This document shows positions 11,098 to 21,904 of a stretch of 64,000 nt of DNA, piece after piece (the first letter of the stretch is position 1; each line of letters begins with the position of its first letter). Source of the stretch: Phytophthora hibernalis (taxonomy: Eukaryota > Oomycota > Peronosporomycetes > Peronosporales > Peronosporaceae). The translations under genes and the position numbers were made by a program. The notes beneath the pieces were generated by a model, which did not search any database, was not told where the DNA came from, and saw nothing but the letters and a program-made list of their open reading frames with translations. Location of the stretch: the NCBI GenBank assembly GCA_012656075.1, contig JAAKBF010000200.1, forward strand, positions 62,001 to 126,000, given 5' to 3'.

Positions 11098-13270
11098 CAG
11101 CCCCAAGTGCCAGTGACACTGCCGGGGTAGGCTGGGTCGAGACCGACGAAATCGATGGAGCCACGACCGAGACCGTCTGCGACGATACTGGTGGCGTCGG
11201 GTCACCGAGCTTTTGGGTGAGGCCCGAACAATAGGCGACCCTGAGGTTTGAGAAGACTCGGACGATAACGGGAGCCATCCGGACGTATCCAGAGTCTCTA
11301 GTTCCCTCTGAGACCGCAAAGTGGCCAACACCGACGCACTGCGGGTGGGCCTACCATCACGACGAGACGGCGCAACCACCGCTGAAGAAAATGACCCATA
11401 TGCGAGGATCGCAGCCGTCCGAGCATCGGTATCGACCTCATCACCCGACAAGTCAATGACTTCGGCCGGGGTCGGAAGCACCGAGGACCCAGAAGCCGGT
11501 GAAGACCTAGGCGGAGGACTCGGTGGGGACCCTGCAAGAGGCGATGGCGGCGGCGACCCCGGCGATGAACTGACCGAGGGGCCCGGTAGCGATCCAGCAG
11601 GAAGTCCAGACGCCTGGAGAGGTGGTGGCAAACTGACCGAAGGTTTGGGCGTGCGCCCTCGAGCTGGGGTACCCAAACTCTTAGATGGACAACCCAACCG
11701 CTTGCTGGCCCGAAGAGTCGACTTCGGCGGTCCCGACGGAACGTGTGTAGGATGCGCCGTCGTCGCCTGCGGTGGCGGAGCTTGAGATGCTTGCTGACGG
11801 AGACGCTTGCGCCGATTCCTTCGACGTTGGGATACCACTGGAATGAGCGGCAGGTTGTCCGAATCATCGGAGGCATCACCAGCAGCCGACGCTGCCTGCG
11901 CTGGAGGCTTGGACCCCGAGTCCGAGGCCTTGGGCTCTTGATCGCTGTGTTCCGAGCTCCCCGAAGACGCACTCCGACTGATCTTCGAAGTGATGCTCGG
12001 AGGAGTGAGGCCGAGCAACTCCCAGTCGATGTTGTCCGCGGTAATACCTGAAAGAGGGAAAGAAGAGCTTAGAAAGACCGCTGGGGCAAGAGGAGAAGAG
12101 CAGAACGTACCAGCAGAAGAAAGCACCAACGTGTCGACATCGAGCTCGTGGAGGGCAGCGTGTCGACGTAGAATAGAGTTCGCCCGCTTCAAGCTCGCGA
12201 CCTGAGCTTCGAGAGCTTGACCTGTGGAGAAACGACACCGACCGAGGCTTGGTCAGAAGCCTCGAGAGCAGCCCGATGCTTGGCCACTTGCTCTGTATAT
12301 TCTACCAAGCCTGCCTTGAAACGCTCACGATCCTGGTGGAGGACTCGCTGCGTCGACGTCACCGAGGCCTCGGCCGTGGTCGCACGAGCAGCCCACAGCC
12401 CCACGATGCGGTCGTGGTCGGCGATGGTAGTGTTGGCCTGGCGCAGATGCGCGGCAGCCTGGCTGTGCTCGTCGTTGAGAGCGAAGTACGACTGACGGAG
12501 GCTATCCAGAGAGTCACGAGTACGACTTTCGTCACCGGAAGCTTGGGTGCTGAAACGCTCGAACTACTCGCGCTCTCGCGTCTCTGCTTGAGCCGGTCCT
12601 CGATGTCGGCGAGTCGAGCCTTGAGACCCGCCAACTCGTTACGGAGGTCGACGACGAGCTCGGCTTCACCCGGTGGAAGTTGGGCGGGAGCCACGGCTAC
12701 CTCCAGAACCTCACCTAGGTCTGTGGCGCGCTCCATCAGGTGGTCGAGTGACGAATCGACTCGCCGAGGACGCTGACGGGCCACACCAACTACGAGCTGA
12801 CCCAATTGGAGGAGACGCTGCTCGACCAGAGCAGAGACCGAAGGCTCGTTTGAAGCAACGGGAGCGGGAGTGACGCCGGAGGTGTCGGTCTGACACCCGA
12901 ACGAGACAAGACGAGTGTCTCAGGCGTCCAACGGCCCTGAGACCGCCGCGGAAGCAGGTATGCCAGCACAGGCGAGACGTCGGGCGATGACGGAGGCGTG
13001 TGAAGCGGCGAGCCCTCGGTTGCACCGCCGTCAGCCGGCGGAGGACCATCGGGACGTTGTGGAGTCGGTACCGAGGGCTCGGCAGGGCCGGGAACGTCGC
13101 CAGACCCTCCCCTGCGATCGTGCCTGTGATATTGAAGCAAGATCGAACGAAGTGATAGAAGGTGTGCGTGATGTTGAGATGATGAAGGTGAAGCTTACCT
13201 CGTCGCTCGGAGCGATAGCACGGAGAGCGACAGCGGTGGCGTCGATGAGAAGACGCGACGGATGAGCCAT
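11092..13270 (-). pseudogene. Antisense gene in gypsy-1: coiled coil plus Pro/Ser/Arg-rich protein
   Basis: It is transcribed opposite to pol, from beside the 3' LTR. Exon 1 is 13270-13199 (MAHPSRLL..DATAVALRAIAPSDE). It is followed by a GTAAGC...CACAG intron (13124-13198). Next comes a proline-rich stretch and a long heptad-like coiled coil (about 12830-12190; e.g. LRNELAGLKARLADIEDRLK). After an intron at 12048-12110, a 300-residue low-complexity tail rich in S, P and R follows (SQRRRNRRKRLRQ; EVIDLSGDEVD). Three or four single-base frame changes break it. Function is unknown. The coiled coil and basic tail could suit a nucleic-acid-binding or Gag-like role, but this is inference. Exon 1 matches the antisense exon at 60800-60860 in gypsy-4. 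Confidence 0.6.
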
Positions 13271-13554
13271 GGTGCGACACCACGGCGCGCACTACTTGTG
13301 GGAGCTTGCGTCGAGGCGGGGGCAGTTGGGGTGTTGGGTTTTGGGGCGCTCGGTCGCCAATCGGCAAGGTTGCCCTTGCTGAAAGAAAGTGACCGGCATG
13401 CCCTGATTGGTGGATTACATTCCCCGCGCCACAGTGACCACGATAGTTTAGTGACCGAGGTCTCGATCGGGTGTAATAAACTCCTGGCCGAGAGTTTAAA
13501 CTCTCGTTTGTACTCATTTCAGTTTCGTACCCTCGGCCATATAGATCCGGGTAC
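13271..13554 (+). repeat. Partial 3' LTR of gypsy-1
   Basis: The segment from about 13285 to 13554 aligns, in reverse complement, with 60482-60765. Shared blocks include CGCGCACTACTTG-GGGAGC, GGTGTTGGGTTTTGGGGC, GTGACCGAGGTCTCG and TTTCAGTTTCG-ACCCTCGG. The match stops abruptly at GGGTAC (13554), where DIRS-A begins. Confidence 0.7.
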
Positions 13555-13597
13555 TTCTCTTGCGCCCACAGCGCCGACCACGGATCCCGTCCTGCCC

Positions 13598-15130
13598 ATG
13601 GATCCTGCAAGCAGCGAAGTCACGCCGGCCTCGACTGCATCCACCACCCCTCGCACCAGCAAGCGGATTTCAAAGCGCAAATCCGAGGTGATGGCACGCT
13701 TCGTTGAACGTCGGAAGCAGCTTGCGCGTGCAGCACCGTCTACATCGAAGTTTAGTCTGGAGGATTTGCTTGCAGCACCGTCTACATCGAAGTTTAGTCT
13801 GGAGGATTTGCTTGCAGCGCCTCCTGTGCTCCCGACGACATCGGCAGCTCGAACGAAGGCTTCCGGCAAGGCGAAAGCTGGAACGGCAGCTCGTGCAGCG
13901 AGATTGGCCCTAGAGATCTCGACAATCGGTGGACGCAATGGTCACGCAGCGACGGCCGCTAGCAGCGGAACTGCTGACCCGCCCATGCATACCCGGGCAC
14001 AAACCCCAAGCAAGAAGAAGGCTGGTCCCGCAACACGCCCGGATGGGTCGGCAGCCCCCGCCGTACAATCATTTACCTGGACAGCCCACCGCCACATGAA
14101 AACGCCAGCACCCCCATCCATTCTTCTCCAGCAACGTCAGCCGGCTTGGCATCAGCGGCACTACCTCCGAGCACGAACCATCTAGCAAATCCTGGGGATA
14201 GCGACAACGATGGCACCACCTTCGACTTGGCATCATTCCTGGGCTCCTCGAGCATGACTCTGACGGAAGGAGCCCCTCCCCGGCCTTGACGCCAAGGGCT
14301 CCTCCGCAACTCGCACCACCGACTTCCAACGATGTGGTTGCACAGCTAGCGGCACAGGTGGGATCCCTAAGTGCTCTAGTGCTGGAGATGCGCGAACGCC
14401 TTACGGCCTCGCACGCACCTGTCGCTGCGACAACGCAGGCTCAACAATCGGTGTTTCCGACTATGCAACCTATCCTGAATGACTCCACCTTGCCGTCCTC
14501 ACGGACGCTGCCTGCTGCACATACCCACGGATTACCGCCCATGCAATTGCGCGAACTACGAGCAACGAGCTTTCCGTCGACAGTGCACCGCGGCAGGGGC
14601 GATTACGCGCCGCATCCAACGCATATCCCCGCAGCTTCCCGCAGCATCTGGAGCTTGAGCAAACCAGACGGTACGTTCACCCCGCCCACGGATACTCAAA
14701 CAGCAGACACCGGAAACTCTCCAGTGCGCGTGACGCGTACACTGCAGTACGCCAATCTCTACTTGGGAGAGCCGTCGGTCACCTCGCCGACGATTCACCA
14801 TCATGGTGGAGAGATTTCTGCGCAGCGACCGACGCTATCGAATACCGGTCATTAGACTGGTTGTTGGCCCGGCAAAGCCTGCCGGCACCCGTTCAGAACA
14901 CTCGACGTCACATGCGACGCCAGCACCAAACCGCCAACCGGCAGCGACGCGCACCCCGCAATGTAAGACAACATCCGCCATCTCGTGCCTCGTCGATCCG
15001 ATGGCACCGAGCCTTGCCTCCGGTTTTTAGGCGGAGGTATGTGTTTCGGGGGCTCACGGGACAAATGCGCGTACTCATACCGCACCCATAAGTGGGCCGC
15101 CCCCTACAAAAGGACCTCCAGGCCTTTATC
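13598..15130 (+). pseudogene. DIRS-A gag-like region
   Basis: From Met 13598 (MDPASSEVTPAST) an open frame of about 195 codons encodes a basic, Ala/Ser/Thr-rich protein with ISKRKSEVMARFVERRKQLA and an internal 14-residue duplication. It ends at 14185. The reading moves to another frame from 14286, where a short coiled coil (VVAQLAAQVGSLSALVLEM) is followed by low complexity. A third frame (about 14985-15130) holds a CCCH-like zinc finger (CLRFLGGGMCFGG..DKCAYSYRTH). Such structural proteins package the element RNA. The frame changes show that it is decayed. Confidence 0.55.
13730..13813 (+). repeat. In-frame 42-bp tandem duplication in DIRS-A gag
   Basis: Two identical 42-base units starting GCAGCACCGTCTACATCG encode APSTSKFSLEDLLA twice. 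Perfect identity means the duplication is younger than the general decay of the copy. Confidence 0.9.
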
Positions 15131-15379
15131 AACAAGCAGTATGGATCTAACCGCCGCGGTCACTACGGGCCCCGCCGCAACTGATGGTGCCGAGGCACGG
15201 CTAGCTCACCAGTGCTTCGGACATCACTCTCATCACAGTATAATGCCGCAAATACTAGCGACGCATTCAATACTCACTATCCCACCGAGCTATCATTTCC
15301 ATACTTGCAAACTCACAAACCTCAGAACACCGACAGCGACGCTTCGGCTACAGCCGGGTCGGGGGTGACACGTTCATCC

Positions 15380-16925
15380 CTCCCGGCTTCTATTCCTATA
15401 ACTGTAGCCGGTCCTATCGCACACACTACCAATACGAGAAATGACTTTCGTAGTCTGGTTACGTCGAACCTGCAGTCAGACCGCGCGGGTTTATTACCAC
15501 AGTCGCGCGTTCGGTCTCAGCTACCACCTACACTGCCTGAGTTGTTTCTGAGCCCGTTTGGCGTCGTTGACAAAGGCGAAAGCGACCCAACCACTTCGGG
15601 TCGTGTCATTCATGATTTGTCTTTCTCGGAAGGGGCATCCGTGAATGCCAACACGGACCAGTCCTCCGTTCCTACCGCAGACTATGAGCCCCGTGATGCC
15701 ATATCTCGAGAAATACTCGCACAATCTTCGCGGTTTCCCAACCATCACATTAAAATACTCCTCGGGGATGTAGCCGCTGCGTTCCGAAATCTCGGAATTC
15801 ACATCAGGACCGCCCATCTATTCGGCGGGACAATTCCCGAAGATAAAGCGCTCGTTATCGACCTGTCAGCATGCTTTGGGTGGACAGGCTCACCGGGATT
15901 TTCGGGATGGCCGGAAAAGCTATCGCCCAAATACACGGCAGAACGTCTAACTCGACATACCCGGACGGTTTCTACAACTACCATTGGGTGGACGACCATG
16001 TCTGCATATCTGCGGACATCGGATCTAGCTGTGTCGACATTGAGCAGTCATTACGACTCGCAATGACAACAGTTCTTGGCCCCGATGCTGTCAACGACGA
16101 CAAATTCACCCCGTGGAATACGCGACAAAAAGTGCTTGGCCTAGTGTTCGACACCATTGCCAGAACCGTTGCGATGCCGACTACCAAAGTTCAGAAAGCG
16201 GTCCGGTTGGTTACAACAGCGTACACGTCCAGGGCACTGAGCCGGTCGGAATACCGCTCACTCTTATGATCCCTGCGCCACGTTGCTACGTGCATCCGAC
16301 CAGCTCGCCCATTTTTACAACGCCTCCGAGCGGCGGAATCAAATCATCACCGATGGGCGTCGGTCATGATGACAGAGCAAATGAGACAAGATCTCATTTG
16401 GTGGAAACACATTTTGAACTCACCCATGTCCCACTGGAATACTTCCGGTCTCACCCTCCTGTTGACGTCACCATCGAAATGGACGCTTCCGATACCGGTC
16501 TGTGTGCCCTCCAAAGGAGTCACCAACGAGTGCTTGTCTACGAGTTCTCAGACCGGGAAAAAGAATTCATTGCTGAGTTCCATGCTACTTACCGCAACGA
16601 GTTTGACATCAATTATCGAGAGCTGCTCTGGTGCGCTTTTGCAGTTCATACATGGGCAGACGCATGGCGCGGCGAGCACGGGACCCGCTCCCACAACATC
16701 CCATTACACATACATTTCCGTATTGACAATACATCCGCGGTGGCATGGCAAACCAAGATGTCGTCTAAAAACACTCGGGCACAGACAATCATCAGACTAT
16801 TGGGTTATTGGGAGATGACCCACGGCCTGCAATTCTTCGCGTCTCACGTTGCAGGAGTTGATAATGTGATAGCGGACGCGGGGTCCCGCCTGTCGAATAA
16901 CCACGGCTCTAACAACGTTTACTAA
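15380..16925 (+). pseudogene. DIRS-A reverse transcriptase and RNase H
   Basis: The RT begins near LPELFLSPFGVVDKGESDP and runs through IHDLSFSEGAS, GDVAAAFRN and FGWTGSPGF. A frame change at about 15895 leads into FYNYHWVDDHVCISADIG, where the VDD pair is the catalytic motif typical of DIRS elements. The frame then continues to 16269. A third frame carries RNase H to the stop at 16925: VTIEMDASDTGLCAL (first D), FDINYRELLWCAF (E), RIDNTSAVAWQ (D) and GVDNVIADAGSR (last D). All catalytic residues remain, so the lesions are frameshifts rather than active-site loss. Confidence 0.85.
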
Positions 16926-18005
16926 CCTAACTTGTGCCTGGTCTCAGGTCAGACCCACCGAGGACATCAGTGGCCTGGAGGCGATCTGGCACGATATCTG
17001 CGCGAGCACTCAGTGGCAGACTCCACCTACGACAAGTACAAACGATCCCTGCAGGTTTGGCAAGGTTTCATAACGCGCCGCGGAGTGAACCCATGGTTTC
17101 AAGGGATATCCGTCGCCGCCCAAACGCAGTACATCTCTGATTTCATTCTCCTCGGCTTTCAACGCGGTTTCGGATCCAACCAGCCCATCCGCAGCTCGAC
17201 GATCTTGAACACTTTGATGGGGGTTCGACATTTCTCGCGGCGGGCCTATCGTTTCCATCGGACCATCCACAGGTCCGCATGCTCCTCAAGGGAATCAGCC
17301 GTCTCGACAGCCCCCCGGGACGCAAGGCTCCCGAATGAATCCATCTGCATGAGACATGTTTCTCTTCGCTCGACATGCTCTCCTCCTCGGACCAACCTCT
17401 TTGGGGGCGCTGTGTCTGTCCTTTTTCTTCCTACTTCGACGGTCAGAGATAACAGCTATCAGCGAAGGAAAGTTCCGCTGGTTTTCTTTAAAAGCAGCGG
17501 ACGTTGCAATCCTGGACAGGAATGGCCAAGCTACAATGGACGCATCGTCGGCGGTTTCCGTACACATCAGACGCGAGGGTCCAAAACCAATCAAGCCGGA
17601 CAGGTGACTCCAAGAATGCTTCGATGCTCCGGTCACAGCGTCTTGTTCCCAGTCCTCGATGCCATTGTACTGCTTCGATCCCGGCAGAACCTCCCGATGG
17701 ACTTGCCAGTAGCCATTTACACAACCAAGACCGGAACTAACAGATCCATATCAGCAAGGCACGTGGCCAACACAATCCAAGAAGCTGCAAAGCGCATCGG
17801 GTGCAACCCACGCGCCTACAGCACACACTCGCTCCGATCAGGCGGCGCCACGCACATGTATCGGTCGGGCGAGGACGCACTAACAATTCAGTTCCACGGA
17901 CGGTGGGCGTCAGATACCTTCAAAATCTACACACGTCTATGTAGAGAATCGGTATCGTCCATCGCGTCCAGAATATGCAACAGCACTAGAGTGACATCAC
18001 CCTGA
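16926..18005 (+). pseudogene. DIRS-A tyrosine recombinase
   Basis: This is the integration enzyme of DIRS elements: it recombines a circular DNA intermediate through a tyrosine nucleophile. The N-terminal core-binding part is clear (LREHSVADSTYDKYKRSLQVW, split here at conserved residues). The first catalytic Arg lies in FFLLRRSEI in an alternate frame (17356-17607). After return to the main frame come the HSLRSGGATHMYRSG box (H and second R), HGRWASD, and the nucleophile in FKIYTRLCRES. Two compensating frame changes (about 17240 and 17590) interrupt the middle. Stop at 18005. Confidence 0.85.
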
Positions 18006-19411
18006 GCCATCTGTAAAGGGGCTCAGCTACTGTCCAACTTGGACAAAGCTGCAGCCGGCTCTTTGAGCCGTCACTCAATACATTGTAGCATTGTTTTGCC
18101 ACACACACACTCTAGTTGCGCCGATGAAAAGCGAAGGAAACACCATCATGGCAACGCACAGCCAACGGTGTCGCTCTGCATACAAGCGATAGGTAGTTGC
18201 CGAGTCTGTGCTCGTCACGCTCCAGCACTTGGTGCGGGACGGGCGCAGGATCGGCTTGCAGGATGGGCGGAGTTTGGCAGTGGACAGTGGCTTGGGTGAA
18301 TGGGCACTGGACACTGGCAGGCTGCGTCGCAGGCCCACTGTGGGCTATGATCTCACAGGTCTAGGTGGGGGTGAAGATCGCCGTAATAACAGCGAGGGCA
18401 ACTGCACGCCGCCATCGGGGCTCCAGTATCACATTGTTCCGTTTGGTATCGGGTACTGGATCGTTACTTTCATAGAGCGGTATGTCGCAATTTTTCTTTA
18501 TTGGCTAGTACTAATGATTCTAGTTATCTGCATACTGTAACAAGCTTTGATCTTGTACGACAAGAAACATTTAATGAACGCATTAGTGTAGAACAAAAAT
18601 ACTCCGCTTTACAACAACTCTTGCAATGGCTTAGCATTGCTTGAGGTAAAGTGGCAGATTGTCAAGGGCGATACGTTTCGTTGTTGACTTTGTCAAACGA
18701 TAATCTTGTAGCTCCGGCAAGTATTACTAGTAATATAACAGGGGATGCTAAACGTACTTCGTCAGCCAAGCGGGTTGTCTCCTTAGCTGGTTTTCCATCC
18801 AACGGTGTTAGGGCGCTGCCTGATACTTAATCTAAACTGCTGAGTTGTTCATGTGTGTTTTGAATGAATTGGGTCGGAAATGCGCTTTTGAAACGGCATT
18901 TCCGGATTCACTGGGAAGAGATGACCATCATGATAAAAACAACATCAAAATGTAAAAAAACTTCTCTCTGGGACGGGACGGCAACAGTACGATGGTTTTT
19001 GTCTGAGCTGGAATTCCTGGCACCCTGGTGCTCGTTCATGAAAAATCTTGCTGACAACACAGACAGACGCCTGGCGCTGGGGTCCAAAATACGGAGCTGC
19101 TTTTCTATTTTCCTTCGAGTTTCCAAATCTCCTTGGTGGATCGTTGGCTGAGCAAATATTTCAGCTTCAGAAGTTTCGCGAGGGGCTGGTACTATTTGCT
19201 GCGACTACGTGGATCGATGCAGAAACCCTGACACAGTTATTGAGACTGTATCTGTGCCATCCGCTGCAAGTTTGGGAAGATCACGAGTTGGATGTCGAAG
19301 GACTTCTAGTATTTGTCGAGTTGAAAGTTCCATTTAACAAAATCCCGGCTACGTAGGACTCATCTGTTGCAGTTTGGGATCCCACAACACAAGTCACGAT
19401 TTTCAGGAGAT
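18006..19411. other. Interval without a recognised gene
   Basis: Apart from the open frame at 19048-19356 nothing is recognised here. The first 80 bases are probably the DIRS-A 3' region. The rest is AT-richer, with short ORFs only. Confidence 0.5.
19048..19356 (+). CDS. Unrecognised open frame, possible gene fragment
   Basis: About 100 codons, ending GLLVFVELKVPFNKIPAT. The composition is protein-like (FLFSFEFPNLLGGSLAEQ, then QLLRLYLCHPLQVWEDHEL), unlike the shadows around it. I do not recognise the family. It lies just upstream of dispersed repeat copy 2 and may be the end of a captured or degraded gene. There is no clear upstream exon. Confidence 0.25.
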   Translation: MLTTQTDAWRWGPKYGAAFLFSFEFPNLLGGSLAEQIFQLQKFREGLVLFAATTWIDAETLTQLLRLYLCHPLQVWEDHELDVEGLLVFVELKVPFNKIPAT

Positions 19412-19695
19412 ATGGATGAATATGATCACTTATCCGACCTTACTTATATTTTGTATTGGGCATGGAGGCTCATTATCGACCAATGAACGACGTGTATTTA
19501 GTTTGAACCAATCAAAAGATTTCGAGTCATTGTTATCAGCCAATCAGAATGTGGAAGATGTGGTAGGTCCTCTAAGCCAGCCATTCCGACGTATCGGGTC
19601 GGAGGGACACGAAAAATATGTGTATCTCTATACATTGATGTAGTGACGAGCATATCATTTGCATATTTGCATTCTATCCGACGCATCCGACCAGG
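19412..19695 (+). repeat. Dispersed repeat, copy 2
   Basis: The same order of blocks as 2168-2465: GATGAAT-TGATCACTTATC, CCAATCAG, the AGGTCCTCTA block, AATATGTGTAT, and a TATCCGACGCATCCGACC end. It ends right at the first codon of the Crypton recombinase. It therefore may be that element's 5' region rather than an independent element. Confidence 0.5.
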
Positions 19696-20888
19696 ATGGG
19701 TTTAAGCGAGCTCAAGCCTGGCAACACCAAGCGAGCTCAGGTGACGGCCATCAAGGCGTTCAAAGCCTTTGTAAAGGCAGAAAATGTAGAGTTCGACTAT
19801 GTCAAGCAATGCATTGAAAAGGATGTCGCTGGTAAGTGTTTTGTGTCTGTGTTAGATATGTTCGGTATGTATCTTGCATTTCATGAGGGTAAAAACGGCA
19901 AGCCACTTGCCCGGAACACCTCTATGCAGTACTACAGACAAAGTAAGATGTGGCTCTTTGAGGTTTTTCCTGCGCAACGACACATTGTCGAAGCAAAGTT
20001 GCTTAGCATGGGGAAGACCCTCGAGAGCTTCTGTATGAAGCGAGATGGCAAAGTAGTTAACAAAGCTCCACTGTGCTCAAAAACCGATTCAAAAAAATGA
20101 TGCTGTATTTGTATAAGAATACATGTACCTCTAGTGGTTACCAGGACGCAGCGCAGCTGTGTTTGCTGTGGTTCCTGTTCGGACGAGCTTCCGATCTGTC
20201 GCTCGTCCGCAAGCAGAACCTCTCCGTTGACGCAGCTGACGTGTTCTTCGTGCGCTTCATCCGCATCAAGACGACCGAGGAGCAGGGCTTGTCATTGTTC
20301 CCGGACGCCGACTTCATCACCTGCCCGCTGCACGCTATCGCGGTGGCGCTCATCACTCAGTCGGCTCCGTCCGTCGCCGTTCTGGACAACTTGCCCGAGA
20401 TACCGGTCGAAGCTGCCGTCACGCTGTCGCCAGCGACGCCGCTGCTGGAGGTGTTGAACAACCCCAACGAGTTCGCTGCACTTGACGCCACGGCTGTCGG
20501 TTCTTCCAAGCCCGCTGCTGTTGTCCCGACAATCTACTCGCACGTCAACCGTTTGCTTGATCGCGTCGCGTGTTCTGCTGGAGTCCTGTCGCCTCTGACA
20601 TCGCACTCGTTTCGGCGCGGCAGGGCCCAACACGTGAAAGCGTGTGATGGCCTCACAGAACGCTGGATCTTCGACCGTGGTGCCTGGAACTTGTCTACGA
20701 CAAACAAGGGGTTTAATTATATCTTCAACACAAGCAGAGAAGACCACGTGGTTAGCAAAGCGCTCAGTGGACACGACACCACAGCTCGCGTTAAGTCGTT
20801 CGACCTGAAGCCGTTCGCCACTGAGACACAAGTGAAGATTGCAGGTCTCCAGCGCTCACTGCTACCAGATGGAGAGCTCCAAGAACAA
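19696..20888 (+). CDS. Crypton tyrosine recombinase (one frame change)
   Basis: It catalyses excision and integration of the Crypton. Met 19696 (MGLSELKPGNTKRAQ) opens an N-terminal core-binding domain. The frame shifts by one at the A-rich run near 20080-20096, which could be a sequencing slip. It then continues with the catalytic domain: first Arg in WFLFGRASDLSLV, Lys region FIRIKTTEEQ, the HSFRRGRAQH box (H and second R), and the probable nucleophile Tyr in NKGFNYIFNTSRED, followed by ALSGHD. A consensus donor GTAAGT follows QEQ at 20889. This is the least damaged element gene in the window. Confidence 0.8.
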
Positions 20889-21002
20889 CGTAAGTCAGAG
20901 AGTGGTCGATGTGCTTACAGCTTACCTCATCTTGCATTACCCCCTGATGAAGAGGCTGGATGCAGATGCCCTCGCTGTTAGACGTCTGGAGGGGCGGCGG
21001 TG

Positions 21003-21701
21003 AATGGCGGCGCGTCAGTCGCCGAGCTACTCGCATGGCCTTCACACCTCGCCACCTGTGGAACCACCAAGCCAAGCCAAGAAGAACAAGCAGCCGCCAC
21101 GCACAAGGAACAAACCAGCCAGAGCAAGATCATCGACCATCAAAGCAGTGTGATTGACCATTTAGTCGCGCACATCAAGCGCCAAGACGAGCGTCTCGAC
21201 AACCTAGAAGCTATAATGAAGGGATCCCCAGCACAAGACAAGAACAACAAGCGTCAGCAGGAACCAAGCCAAGAAGAAGAGAAACCCAAGCGTCAACGGA
21301 CATCGGTGACTTACCTTCATGTGACGTGGTTCGCGTGGTACGCGCAGGAGCCGCTCTGGATGGCGGATGCCCCGAAGCGGCAGCGATCGAACGCGAAGCT
21401 GCTCGTGGGTTTGATGAAGCTCTTCGTTGCCGACGACTTGGTGCTGGACCCTAGCACTGCCGGCTACCGCGACCATGTCCTGGAGCTCGGGAAGAAGGCG
21501 GAGGCTGCCGTACTGACCTTCCTCAACGCCCGCAAGATCATGTCGCGCGGCTCCACAGCTATCCGCAAGCACCTCCACGAGCTGTACAAGAAGGGTGAGC
21601 TCAACGACAAGATCGCCCGGTACCTTCAGCTTTGCCGTGCTTCTGCCATTCAAGATCCGGACCGTCAAGATGCCCTTGAGCCTGTAGCAACTGCACTCTA
21701 G
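21003..21701 (+). CDS. Crypton C-terminal region with GCR1_C-like DNA-binding domain
   Basis: An open frame downstream of the recombinase. It starts with a coiled coil (IIDHQSSVIDHLVAHIKRQ and DERLDNLEAIMKG) and then a basic linker (EEEKPKRQRTS). A roughly 100-residue domain follows, starting VTYLHVTWFAWYAQEPLW and containing VLELGKKAEAAVLTFLNA and STAIRKHLHELYKKGEL. This resembles the GCR1_C domain found fused to fungal and oomycete Crypton recombinases. It is presumably joined to the recombinase by splicing from the donor at 20889. However, no acceptor that keeps the frame is obvious, so either an exon edge or the sequence is off. Confidence 0.65.
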   Translation, partial: NGGASVAELLAWPSHLATCGTTKPSQEEQAAATHKEQTSQSKIIDHQSSVIDHLVAHIKRQDERLDNLEAIMKGSPAQDKNNKRQQEPSQEEEKPKRQRTSVTYLHVTWFAWYAQEPLWMADAPKRQRSNAKLLVGLMKLFVADDLVLDPSTAGYRDHVLELGKKAEAAVLTFLNARKIMSRGSTAIRKHLHELYKKGELNDKIARYLQLCRASAIQDPDRQDALEPVATAL

Positions 21702-21833
21702 ACGACACACCCATGCAAGAAGCATAGCAATAGCAATAGCAACCGACAAGATAAGGTGGCAATATACAACGTTTATTACATGATCAGCACAGCATTAGTC
21801 ATCCACAATCAATACAACACACACAGTAAGTCA

Positions 21834-21904
21834 TGGCGACGGCTGGAATCGAACCAGCAACCTCAGGGCAAGCCCTGCGCTCTCCCAATGAGCTTCGTCG
21901 TCGG
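21834..21904 (-). pseudogene. tRNA-like sequence (tRNA pseudogene or SINE head)
   Basis: On the minus strand a D arm (AGCTCATTGGGAGAGC), a B-box/T arm (GGTTCGATTCCAGC) and six of seven acceptor pairs ending in CCA-like sequence can be drawn. The anticodon hairpin is about three bases too short (stem CAGGG/CCCTG with a four-base loop), so it is unlikely to be a functional tRNA. Confidence 0.5.

Larger units (their letters stand above)
8930..13554 (+). mobile_element. Gypsy-1: deleted Ty3/gypsy element with antisense gene and partial 3' LTR
   Basis: The order on the plus strand is a leader/protease-like remnant (8930-9370), a pol remnant with RNase H and integrase (9370-11097), an antisense gene (11092-13270) and the first 270-280 bp of the 3' LTR (to 13554). 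The LTR matches the gypsy-4 LTR (60482-60765) in reverse complement. The left edge is uncertain, and no 5' LTR or target duplication was found. DIRS-A begins where the LTR match ends. Confidence 0.75.
13555..18080 (+). mobile_element. DIRS-A: tyrosine-recombinase retrotransposon
   Basis: The order gag - RT - RNase H - tyrosine recombinase on one strand defines the DIRS order. No methyltransferase domain was seen. It abuts the truncated gypsy-1 LTR on the left. The right edge is not fixed: after the recombinase stop at 18005 there is a short 3' region. DIRS-B and DIRS-C are related but clearly diverged copies. Confidence 0.8.
19696..21701 (+). mobile_element. Crypton DNA transposon
   Basis: A tyrosine recombinase without any reverse transcriptase, followed by a GCR1_C-like DNA-binding region, is the hallmark of Crypton elements, which move as circular DNA. 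Crypton termini are only short direct repeats, so the edges cannot be fixed here. The 5' edge may include repeat copy 2. Confidence 0.75.

Noticed and set aside
12711..13610. A 300-codon minus-strand frame at the gypsy-1 3' end
   Set aside because: It runs through the LTR, an evident intron and the proline-rich exon in the wrong frame. It is a composite shadow of the antisense gene.
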